Shown: piece by piece, positions 7,077 to 14,102 of the stretch | Layout: every line of letters begins with the position of its first letter | Position numbering within the stretch: position 1 is the first letter of the stretch | Source of the DNA: Victivallales bacterium | GTDB lineage: Bacteria; Verrucomicrobiota; Lentisphaeria; Oligosphaerales; Lenti-02 | Direction of reading: 5' to 3' | DNA length: 16,412 nt | Assembly (NCBI GenBank): GCA_018648945.1 | Contig: JABGQJ010000092.1 | Coordinates: 1-16,412, forward strand | Notes under the pieces: model-generated | What the model saw: the letters and a program-made list of their open reading frames with translations, nothing else | Database searches by the model: none | Told to the model about the DNA's origin: nothing | Position numbers and translations under genes: made by a program

Positions 7077-10000
7077 CTATGGCGTGTCCGGCCGTCCATC
7101 CTCGTCCAGCGCGCCCTGCAGGGCGGTTGCCAGGGAGAGGAGCGTGTAGGGCTTCTGGATGAACCCGCCCAGATCTTTGCCGACGAAGCGCTGGGTGACA
7201 TCCTGCTGGTTGTAGCCGCTGGACATGATGACATGCACGCCGTCCCGAATGCGTCGCAGCTCACGATAGGCCTCCTCGCCATTCATGCGTGGCATGGTCA
7301 GGTCCAGAATCACGCAGTCGATCCCGTCGGCCTGCTCGCGGTAGATATCGACCGCTTCGACCCCGTCGGCCGCCAGGATGACCTTCATGCCAAGTCGCTC
7401 GAGCATGGCTTTGCCGATCGCCCGGACGCTCTCTTCATCGTCCACCAAGAGGACCGTGCCAGAGCCCTTCCATCGCGCCTTTTTCGCGTCGCCACGGGTT
7501 GCCGCCACTGGCGGGCCCGCAGCCGGCAGGAGGAGCTTCATTGTCGTGCCTTGCCCTAGCTCGCTGTAGACTCTGATCGCCCCGCTGTGGCCCCGGATGA
7601 TGCCGAGCACGGCAGCCATGCCCAGCCCCCGGCCGGTGAACTTCGTCGTGAAGAATGGATCGAAGAGTTTGTCCTGGGTTTCCGCGTCCATCCCGCAGCC
7701 CGTGTCCGCCACCTCCAGCGTGACGTACAGCCCCTCGGGCAGATCCTCGTCCAGATATGTTTCGTGCAGGTAGGAGCGTTCCACATCCATGAGCCCGGTG
7801 ACGATGGAGATGACCCCGCTCCGGTCGCCGACGGCATCGGACGCGTTGGTGATCAGATTCATGATCACCTGGCGGATCTGGGTGGCGTCGGCCTCGACCG
7901 CTGGCAGATTGTCGGCGAACTCGTATCGCAGCACCGCCTTCTTGGAGACGGACACCTCAAGCATATGGGTCATCTCCTGGACGAGCTCCGACAGGTCAAT
8001 GGCCTCGACGACGAAGCGGCCCTTGCCCGAGTAGGCCAGCATCTGCTTGGCCAGCTCGGCGGCGCGTTGGGATGCCTTGCTGATTTCCTCGATGTTGTCC
8101 TTGGCCGGGGAGACAGGCGAGATGTGAGCCATCGCCAGTTCGGCGTTGCCGAGGACCGCCATCAGCAAGTTGTTGAAGTCATGGGCAATCCCCCCGGCCA
8201 GCACGCCGAGGCTCTCGAGTTTCTGGGCGTGTTGGATTTGGCGTTCGAGGTGGAGCACCTCTTCCTGGGCCCGTTTGCGTTCGGTGATGTCCATGGCCAT
8301 GCCTACCAGGTACGCCTTGCCATTGGTCTCGAGCCTCGCCCCGGTGAAGTGGTGGGGGATCTGTTCCCCCGTTTTTGTGAGAATCGCGTCCTCCATCGAG
8401 GACCAGCCCTTCTCAAACACCTCCTGCATGCGACTCGCGCAGAGCTCCCGGTCCACGACGAGGTCCAGCGCCGTCATTTCGTCAAGCTCTTCCTCGGAGT
8501 AGCCAGAGACCTGGCCGAAGTTGTCGTTTCGCCGCACGAACCGAGAGTCGTCTTCCCGGAAGACGTAGAAGAGCCCGGGCATGCTCTGGATGATCGCGTT
8601 GGAGAAGGCCTGTTCCGCATGCAGTTGTTCTTCGGCTCGCCTGCGGTCGGTGATGTCCAGCCACTGGCAGACCACGTGTTCCAGCTGGCCCTCGGTATCG
8701 AGGATCGGGAACATCGCCACATCGATATAGAGATCCCGGGCACCGACGGGGCCGTCCTCCCCTGCGTCTGCTGCTTTGCAGGACATCGTGAAGCGCGCAG
8801 GTTCGTGCTTGCCAAAGACGTCTCGCACTTGGTCCAGGAGCCCCTGTGCCTCCAGGTTCGTGTCGGCAAGCACATTGTACTTTCCGACAAGCTGCGCATT
8901 GGTGAGGACCAAGGTCTCACGCAGCGCGCGGTTCGTCCGAATGATGGTGCCGCCTGCATCGGCGATCCACATGGCGGCGGGACCCAGTTCGACGACGGTA
9001 TCGAGAAACGATGTGGTTGCCAGGAGCTTCCTCTCGGCCCGCTTGTGTTCGGTGACGTCGTGGAAGACGACAATCCCGGCGACAATGTCTCCCTTGGCGT
9101 TGCGAATGGGGGCCGCGTTTGCGCTGATGCAGTGGTCCTCCCCCCCCTCGTCCCGGACCGTGAGTTCCTCGTCCCGGGTGGTCTCGCCTCGCAGAATGGC
9201 GCGGGACAGGGGGAGTTCCTCGGCGGGATAGGGAGAGCCGTCCAGCCGGAACGTCTGCCAGTTTGTGGCGTGTTTCGCCACGTTGATGCTGGTCAGAAGT
9301 TCTGCGTCGCCGCCACGGATCCCCAGGGCTGCTGGGTTGGCCAGGCGTATGGTGGCGTCTGGCGCGTCGGCAATGAGGATGCCGGAGGGGGATTGGGCCA
9401 CGGCTGCTTCGAGCAGGTGTCGTGTTTCCAGCAGTTCTTCTTCGGCCCGGTCTCGCTCCGTGATATCGCGGTCCATGCCTCGGTATCCGGTTAGCTTCCC
9501 GGCCTGGTCAAGGATCGGGATGCCGCTTGTCTCAAGGATTACGCGGCGCCCGTCCTTGTGCAGAAGCACATTCCTCAGAGCCCGGATCGGGGCCTGTTTG
9601 CGGACAAGAGCCGTGAACACTCCCGCGATCTTCTCGGCCTCTTCTGGAGGCATCAGCTCAAAGGGGGTCCTGCCGATGATCTCCTCGGGCGCATACCCCA
9701 ACATGGCTTCGGCCTGTGGACTGGAATACGTGTAGACACCCGCTGCATCCACCTCCCAGATCCAGTCGCTGCTGGACTCCACGAGGGCTCGGAATTTCTG
9801 CTCGCTCTGGCGCAGGTCGCGCAGGAGAAGCACACTGGTGAGGCCATCTGTGAGCCGGTTCCCGATTTCCTGGAGAAGCTCTCGCTCCCTCAAGGACCAT
9901 GTGCGTGGATGGGAGCATTGATGCAAACCGAATTCCCATGCCTTGCCTGCCTTGGGGCGCAATGCCATTGCCATGACGGATCGCACGGCATATTGGTCTT

Positions 10001-10439
10001 CCGGATCCCACTCGGGTCCCCCAGGCTGTATCTCAGCCGTGACGGGGCCGCGGGCAGCCAGTAGGTCTCGGAAGCTATCCGCCACATCCGGGGTCATCGG
10101 GAACTCCTGGCTCGATGCCATGGCACCGGGGTAATTCGGCAGCGTGTGCTCGAAAGGCACCCGCCACGTGGGCGCTTCCGGATCGCACGGGTACAGCAAC
10201 CACGCACGGTCACAGCCGAAGATCGCGAGCGTGACCTCCAGCACCTCGCGGATCATGTCCTCCACGTTGTCATTCTGTCGGATGGCGCGGTCGATCCGGC
10301 CCAAGTTGGCGAGGAATCGGATGTGCGGCAGGTACTGCTCTTCGCCCCGAGCTCCATCTTCGGTCAGCTCGGCAACGCGTCGCCGCAGGTCGGCGACTTC
10401 CTGCTCCAGCTGTTCCCTGGTGAGTTCCTCGGTTGCCAT
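7077..10439 (-). CDS. Soluble hybrid sensor histidine kinase: GAF, four PAS, HisKA/HATPase, receiver
   Basis: The 1120-residue protein has no membrane segment, so it should sense an internal signal. It opens with a coiled coil (about 1-30) and a GAF-like domain (about 45-205). Four PAS domains follow (about 210-332, 335-470, 472-605, 610-725), three ending in the usual DITER/DITDR linker and the second in DVTEH. The kinase core has GGIAHDFNNLL (749-759, phosphoacceptor H753), the N box NLITNASDAV (861-870), the DTGCGM (912-917) and GRGLGMA (936-942) nucleotide loops, and FDPFFTTK between them. The C-terminal receiver has D1000/D1001, phosphoacceptor D1046, S1074 and K1096. All catalytic residues are present. 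The start ATG 10439 follows AGGA. No separate response regulator or output domain is encoded in this window, so the partner is unknown. Confidence 0.93.
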   Translation of the reverse strand: MATEELTREQLEQEVADLRRRVAELTEDGARGEEQYLPHIRFLANLGRIDRAIRQNDNVEDMIREVLEVTLAIFGCDRAWLLYPCDPEAPTWRVPFEHTLPNYPGAMASSQEFPMTPDVADSFRDLLAARGPVTAEIQPGGPEWDPEDQYAVRSVMAMALRPKAGKAWEFGLHQCSHPRTWSLRERELLQEIGNRLTDGLTSVLLLRDLRQSEQKFRALVESSSDWIWEVDAAGVYTYSSPQAEAMLGYAPEEIIGRTPFELMPPEEAEKIAGVFTALVRKQAPIRALRNVLLHKDGRRVILETSGIPILDQAGKLTGYRGMDRDITERDRAEEELLETRHLLEAAVAQSPSGILIADAPDATIRLANPAALGIRGGDAELLTSINVAKHATNWQTFRLDGSPYPAEELPLSRAILRGETTRDEELTVRDEGGEDHCISANAAPIRNAKGDIVAGIVVFHDVTEHKRAERKLLATTSFLDTVVELGPAAMWIADAGGTIIRTNRALRETLVLTNAQLVGKYNVLADTNLEAQGLLDQVRDVFGKHEPARFTMSCKAADAGEDGPVGARDLYIDVAMFPILDTEGQLEHVVCQWLDITDRRRAEEQLHAEQAFSNAIIQSMPGLFYVFREDDSRFVRRNDNFGQVSGYSEEELDEMTALDLVVDRELCASRMQEVFEKGWSSMEDAILTKTGEQIPHHFTGARLETNGKAYLVGMAMDITERKRAQEEVLHLERQIQHAQKLESLGVLAGGIAHDFNNLLMAVLGNAELAMAHISPVSPAKDNIEEISKASQRAAELAKQMLAYSGKGRFVVEAIDLSELVQEMTHMLEVSVSKKAVLRYEFADNLPAVEADATQIRQVIMNLITNASDAVGDRSGVISIVTGLMDVERSYLHETYLDEDLPEGLYVTLEVADTGCGMDAETQDKLFDPFFTTKFTGRGLGMAAVLGIIRGHSGAIRVYSELGQGTTMKLLLPAAGPPVAATRGDAKKARWKGSGTVLLVDDEESVRAIGKAMLERLGMKVILAADGVEAVDIYREQADGIDCVILDLTMPRMNGEEAYRELRRIRDGVHVIMSSGYNQQDVTQRFVGKDLGGFIQKPYTLLSLATALQGALDEDGRPDTP

Positions 10440-10640
10440 GGAGCGATTCCTGCCGTCCGGTGCCGGTCCCTCGCGAACCGCCCAGCCGGTTCGGCGTGGT
10501 CAGGCGGTTGGCTGCGGTATTGGTTCCTCAGCCCAGCACACATACCACGGCGCACTGGTTTCGTCAAGCCTCTTCCGCATGCTCCTGGCCAGTTCGCGTG
10601 TGGTCGGCTTCTGGACGGCGGGAGCATCGTGCGGGGGGGA
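10440..10640. other. Intergenic region between deoC-like gene and sensor kinase gene
   Basis: This 201-nt gap follows the aldolase stop codon and carries the predicted kinase promoter. I see no terminator hairpin with a T-run after the aldolase gene, so read-through transcription into the kinase gene is possible. Confidence 0.5.
10539..10567 (-). promoter_or_regulatory. Predicted sigma70-type promoter of the sensor kinase gene
   Basis: On the minus strand TTGACG (10567-10562) is followed by a 17-nt spacer ending in TGG and then TATGTG (10544-10539). This is a good -35 box, ideal spacing and an extended -10 TG. Transcription would start near 10532, giving a leader of about 90 nt before the ATG at 10439. 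It suggests the kinase is expressed apart from the upstream sugar cluster. Confidence 0.6.
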
Positions 10641-11360
10641 CTACTTGATGCCTCGTCGCTTCGCCTCTTCCAAGATCGTCTCGGTGGCCGTAGCCCCGAC
10701 TCGGGTCACGCCGAGGGCACGCACCCGCAGCAGGTCGTCGAGTGTGCGCACGCCGCCGGCGGCCTTGATCTGGACTTCGGGAGCGGAGTGCCTGCGCATG
10801 AGTTCCAGATGGTGGTCGGTGGCACCCTTGTAGGAGTACATGCCGTTGGCTTGCTTGACGAAGCCGTAGCCGGAGGACGTCTTCACGAAGGCCACCCCGC
10901 ATGCCGAGCAGGTCTCGCAGAGGCGGACGATGTGCTCGTCTCGGAGGTAGTCGTTCTCGAAGATCACCTTGAGGATGGCGTCGTTGGCGGTGACCGCCTG
11001 GTTGATTGCACCGATCTCGTCCTTCACGTAGGCCCAGCCGCCGCCGAGGACCTTGCCGATATTCACAACCATGTCGATCTCGACGCCTCCGGCCTGCGCG
11101 GCGGCTTCGGCCTCGGCCACCTTGATCGCGGTCGTGCTATTGCCGTGCGGGAAGGCGATCACCGGGCAGACGGCGACGTCGGAGCCGGCGAGGAGCTTCT
11201 TCACCATGGAAATGCAGTAGGGCTTGATGCAGGCAGTGCCCACATTGTACTTCACGGCGAGAGCGCAGCCTTGGGCCACGTCCTCGTCGGTCATCGTTGG
11301 ATGAAGCAACGAGTGATCGATCATCTTGGCCAGTTCATGCAGCGTGGGCTGGCGGGGCAC
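10641..11360 (-). CDS. deoC: DeoC-family aldolase (2-deoxyribose-5-phosphate aldolase type)
   Basis: The start is GTG 11360: TAAGGAG, made of the previous gene's stop codon and the ribosome binding site, lies six bases upstream, and the family N-terminus begins right there. The 239-residue protein is full length for DeoC. It shows KMIDHSLLHP (12-21), EIDMVVN (94-100, D96 matching the catalytic Asp of E. coli DeoC), FVKTSSGYG (158-166, Schiff-base Lys K160), QIKAAGGVRT (197-206, second catalytic Lys K199) and a C-terminal phosphate-binding region (about 218-229). The family reversibly cleaves deoxyribose 5-phosphate to glyceraldehyde 3-phosphate and acetaldehyde. The last place in a sugar oxidoreductase operon suggests that it may instead cleave a pathway-specific sugar phosphate; that is inference. 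Confidence 0.92.
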   Translation of the reverse strand: MPRQPTLHELAKMIDHSLLHPTMTDEDVAQGCALAVKYNVGTACIKPYCISMVKKLLAGSDVAVCPVIAFPHGNSTTAIKVAEAEAAAQAGGVEIDMVVNIGKVLGGGWAYVKDEIGAINQAVTANDAILKVIFENDYLRDEHIVRLCETCSACGVAFVKTSSGYGFVKQANGMYSYKGATDHHLELMRRHSAPEVQIKAAGGVRTLDDLLRVRALGVTRVGATATETILEEAKRRGIK

Positions 11361-11366
11361 GGGGGG

Positions 11367-11373
11367 CTCCTTA
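11367..11373 (-). promoter_or_regulatory. Stop codon/ribosome binding site overlap coupling the oxidoreductase and aldolase genes
   Basis: TAAGGAG (11373-11367) supplies both the TAA stop of the upstream Gfo/Idh gene and the Shine-Dalgarno sequence of the aldolase gene, which starts at GTG 11360. This fixes the aldolase start and implies translational coupling. Confidence 0.8.
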
Positions 11374-12372
11374 CTTGACGTCGATAACTTGGCCGGAGTC
11401 AAGGGAGTCGATGGCGGCCTGGAGGACCTTTTGAGCGGCGAGACCGTCGGCCCCGGAGCCGTTGATATCCTCGGGGGCAACGCCCTCGTCGACTTGCTGG
11501 ACAAAGGTCTGGATGCGATTGCGGAAGGTGTCGTGGAATTCCAGCCAACGGTCGGCCCCGAAGATGGGGTTGGTGTAGACCTGTTTGATGAGGTTGTCGG
11601 CGGGATAGAGGGTGGCCTCGGTCCACATGTCCTGGAGGACGAAGCGGCCTTTGATGCCAGCCAGTTCGCAGCGCTCCATGGGATGGCCGCGGGCCATGTC
11701 GTAGCTGGCGGTGAGGTGGCCGACGGTGCCATCGACGAACTGCACGTTGAGCTGCATGTTCGACCAGATGGTGCGACCGGGGCCCTTCTTGCAGAAGGCA
11801 TGGACGCGCGCAATGTCGCCGCCGAAGTGGCGCATGATGTCCACGGAGTGTGGATTCAGGGCCTTGATCATGTAATAGGGTGAACTCTCGTTCGGGTTGC
11901 CGATCCACATCTGCATGTTGAGGAAGAGATGCTCGCCGATCAGGCCGTCGTCCTGCCATTTCTTGGCGATCCGGGCGGCGGGGGTGAAGCGGTGGTTGAA
12001 GTCGATGCCGAAGCGACGGTTGAGGCGCTTGGCGCAATCGACCATCTTGATGGCTTCGGGGATGGTGTTGCAGATGGGCTTCTCGCAGAGCACGTCGCAG
12101 CCAGCTTCCAGGGCCTGGATGGTGGGCTGGTAGTGGTCGCTGCCGTACTCATAGCCGCCGGTGGCGACGCTGCAGATGTCCGGCTTCAGGCTCGCCAGCA
12201 TGGTGGGGGCGTCGTAGAAGGCGGGGACACCGAGCCTGGCCGCGGCCGCATCGGCGCGGTCCTGTTGGATATCGCAGACGCCGACGAGGTCGGCCAGGGC
12301 GAATTCCTGGTAGATGTCGGCATGGCGGTTCCCAATGGGCCCGCACCCGATCACAGCTACTCGCAGAGACAT
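11371..12372 (-). CDS. Gfo/Idh/MocA-family NAD(P)-dependent oxidoreductase (third of the cluster)
   Basis: This 333-residue cytoplasmic protein starts at ATG 12372 (MSLRVAVIGCGPIGNRHA), 7 nt after GGAG. The open frame continues upstream only through repeat DNA. The N-terminal Rossmann fold has the nucleotide loop GCGPIGNRHA (9-18) and CEKPICN (96-102, conserved Lys K98). The C-terminal substrate domain has LNPHSVDIMRHF (172-183), with D178 and H182 in the usual catalytic region. The family oxidises or reduces hydroxyl/keto groups of sugars and inositols with NAD(P). The segment GIKGRFVLQD and the C-terminal end match the partial oxidoreductase at the right edge, so the two appear to be paralogs. 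Specificity is unknown. Confidence 0.93.
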   Translation of the reverse strand: MSLRVAVIGCGPIGNRHADIYQEFALADLVGVCDIQQDRADAAAARLGVPAFYDAPTMLASLKPDICSVATGGYEYGSDHYQPTIQALEAGCDVLCEKPICNTIPEAIKMVDCAKRLNRRFGIDFNHRFTPAARIAKKWQDDGLIGEHLFLNMQMWIGNPNESSPYYMIKALNPHSVDIMRHFGGDIARVHAFCKKGPGRTIWSNMQLNVQFVDGTVGHLTASYDMARGHPMERCELAGIKGRFVLQDMWTEATLYPADNLIKQVYTNPIFGADRWLEFHDTFRNRIQTFVQQVDEGVAPEDINGSGADGLAAQKVLQAAIDSLDSGQVIDVK

Positions 12373-12423
12373 GGTCTTCTCCGGATGGGGGAAATGGAAG
12401 GGGGAGGGGGAGGGAAGGGGGAA

Positions 12424-12478
12424 TGGAATGGTGGAATGGTGGAATGCCGAAGGCCCTGAGCAGAGCCGAAGGGGTGGA
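12424..12478. repeat. 55-bp dispersed repeat, copy B (identical to 436-490)
   Basis: Three octamers (TGGAATGG twice, TGGAATGC) lead into the core bounded by GCCGAAGG at 12446-12453 and 12465-12472. Reading both copies base by base, I see no difference from 436-490, 11,988 bp away. Confidence 0.88.
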
Positions 12479-12525
12479 ATGGTGCGAAGAGGGAGGGGGG
12501 GAGGGGATGGACTTTGGGAGATCTG

Positions 12526-12562
12526 TCCGATTCGTCCGATTCCGACCGATTCGTCCGATTTC
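12526..12562. repeat. Four-unit nonamer array, copy B
   Basis: The units are TCCGATTCG, TCCGATTCC, one extra base, ACCGATTCG and TCCGATTTC. Order and spacing match copy A while single bases differ. Confidence 0.75.
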
Positions 12563-12610
12563 CCGCAGCCCACTACCCCATCACTCGACTACATCAATCT
12601 CCCGGTCTCC

Positions 12611-12666
12611 CAGTCTTCCACTATTCCAGCATTCCAGTCTTCCAGTACTCCAGTCCCCCAGTCTTC
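12611..12666. repeat. Tandem octamers abutting the sulfatase-like stop codon, copy B right arm
   Basis: Seven 8-bp units in strict register: CAGTCTTC, CACTATTC, CAGCATTC, CAGTCTTC, CAGTACTC, CAGTCCCC, CAGTCTTC. Their reverse complements are of the GAAGACTG/GAATnnTG type, the same octamer family as the left arm of copy A. Confidence 0.8.
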
Positions 12667-14070
12667 CTACTTCTTCTTGTCTTGCAGCTTGGCGGCCTGC
12701 TTGGCGTCGCCAATGTGCATGGTGTCGTAGGCCTGTTGGCTGCTGGTGAAATACTGGCCGACTTCATCGTGTCCGTGCCAGCACTCCTGGGTGTACATGG
12801 GATTCGTGCGCCCGGTTTCTCCCTCGCGCTTGGCGATGAAGGCCTCCATGCGGGAGCGGAGCATGGCGACGAGTTCGGGCTCGTCCTCGGCGACGTTGGT
12901 CAGCTCCTCGGGGTCGTGGCACAGGTTGTAGAGCTCGACAGTGGGCTTGAAGTGGAAGTCGGGCTCGAGGGCGACCATGAGCTTCCATTCCGGGGTGCGC
13001 CAGCCATGCTTGCGCATCCAGGTGCATTCGGTGATGTAGAATTCGGTCTCGAGGTGCTCCTTCTCGCCGTAGACCAGCTGCAGGAGGGATTCGCCGTCGA
13101 ACTGGATGTCGGTCTCGATGTCCATGAGCTCCATGAGCGTGGGCATGAGATCCTTGTGCTGGTTGTAGCCGCTGATGCGGAGCCCGGCGGGGATCCTCTC
13201 CGGATAGCGCAGAATCAGGGGCACGCAGAGGGTGACATCGTAGATGCCGTGATGGTCGAACCAGCAGTCGTGGTCGTAGAGGGTCTCGCCATGGTCGGAG
13301 TTGATGACGATGACGGTTTCGTCCCGGATCCCGAGCTGGTCGAGCTTCTCGAAGATCTGGGCGATGCAGGCGTCCATGTAGGCGATCGCGCCGTCGTACT
13401 GGGCGACGACGTAGTCCTTGTCGGTGATCTCGGTGCCGTCCTCGGCGCGGGGCAACCAACTGCGGAAGTAGTCGGAGAAGGGCGCGAAGTCGTAGACCGG
13501 CTGCATGCTCTCGTTGGCTTCCTCGTATTCGTCGTCCTGGTAGAACATGCGGTCGAAGGGCTTGGGCGGCAGGTAGGGGCTATGGGGGTCCATATGCCGG
13601 AGGAAGAGGAAGAACGGCTTGTCATCCTCGGCCAGGCGATCCATTTCGGGAAGGCAGGTGGCATTCATGCTCTCGGCCTTGTGGGCGCGGCCATCGTCGC
13701 CCGCTCCCCAGCCGCTGAAGTTCATGTAGTTCTGGAAGCCAGCCGCAGCGGGATTTCCGGTGAAGCCGATGCAGGTGGTGTTGTAGCCTTCCTCGCCGAG
13801 GACGGTGGCGAGGCTGGTGGCGTCTTCGGCGAAGGGGCCGCGGTGACGCAGGGCCACGCAGTTGGTGCCGAAGCAGTCCTTGCCGGTCAGCATGGAGCCA
13901 TAGCCGGGCGTCGTGGGGACGTGGGGGGAGAAGGTGTTCTCGAAGAGAGTGCCCTCGTAGGCGAACTCGTCGATGTGCGGGGTGGTGAGCCGGGGATAGC
14001 CGTAGCAGCTCATGTGCTTCGAAAGCAGGGAGTCGATGCCGATCAGAAGCAGATTCGGTTTCTTGCTCAT
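12667..14070 (-). CDS. Sulfatase-fold (alkaline phosphatase superfamily) enzyme with Thr in place of the formylglycine Cys
   Basis: The 467-residue protein starts at ATG 14070 (MSKKPNLLLIGID), after AAAGGA; upstream sequence in this frame is an Arg/Pro-rich shadow of the neighbouring gene. It is full length and shows IGIDSLLSKHMSCYG (10-24, metal-site D13), RHMDPHSPYLPP (158-169), NSDHGE (257-262, metal ligands D259 and H260), VPLILRYP (283-290) and a sulfatase-type C-terminus (VELYNLCHDPEELTN, about 378-392). Where sulfatases carry Cys-x-Pro-x-Arg before LLTG, this one reads TTPGYGSMLTG (53-63): Thr53 for Cys and Tyr57 for Arg. It cannot form formylglycine and may use Thr as nucleophile, like phosphoethanolamine transferases. 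No signal peptide is seen, so it is probably cytoplasmic. Phosphodiester or other ester hydrolysis is possible. Confidence 0.85.
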   Translation of the reverse strand: MSKKPNLLLIGIDSLLSKHMSCYGYPRLTTPHIDEFAYEGTLFENTFSPHVPTTPGYGSMLTGKDCFGTNCVALRHRGPFAEDATSLATVLGEEGYNTTCIGFTGNPAAAGFQNYMNFSGWGAGDDGRAHKAESMNATCLPEMDRLAEDDKPFFLFLRHMDPHSPYLPPKPFDRMFYQDDEYEEANESMQPVYDFAPFSDYFRSWLPRAEDGTEITDKDYVVAQYDGAIAYMDACIAQIFEKLDQLGIRDETVIVINSDHGETLYDHDCWFDHHGIYDVTLCVPLILRYPERIPAGLRISGYNQHKDLMPTLMELMDIETDIQFDGESLLQLVYGEKEHLETEFYITECTWMRKHGWRTPEWKLMVALEPDFHFKPTVELYNLCHDPEELTNVAEDEPELVAMLRSRMEAFIAKREGETGRTNPMYTQECWHGHDEVGQYFTSSQQAYDTMHIGDAKQAAKLQDKKK

Positions 14071-14102
14071 GGTTCGTATCCTTTCGGGGACGCTGCGTAT
14101 TG

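Larger units (their letters stand above)
12387..12666. repeat. Composite intergenic repeat, copy B
   Basis: This gap between the sulfatase-like gene and the third Gfo/Idh gene holds the same modules as copy A. In plus-strand order they are a purine-rich tract and octamers (12387-12447), the shared core (12446-12478), a nonamer array (12526-12562) and inverted-type octamers (12611-12666) that touch the sulfatase-like stop codon. The octamers vary more here. It splits an otherwise tight gene run. Confidence 0.85.

Noticed and set aside
7587..9494. 635-residue plus-strand open frame opposite the sensor kinase gene
   Set aside because: It is antisense to intact PAS and kinase motifs, and its composition follows from the third-position GC bias of the real gene.
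11361..11813. N-terminal extension of the DeoC frame up to an ATG at 11813
   Set aside because: It is a Ser/Pro/Thr-rich shadow of the third Gfo/Idh gene. GTG 11360 has the ribosome binding site and matches the usual DeoC length.
12373..12573. Start of the third Gfo/Idh gene at an upstream ATG (12573)
   Set aside because: The added residues are translated repeat DNA; the Rossmann fold and ribosome binding site place the start at 12372.
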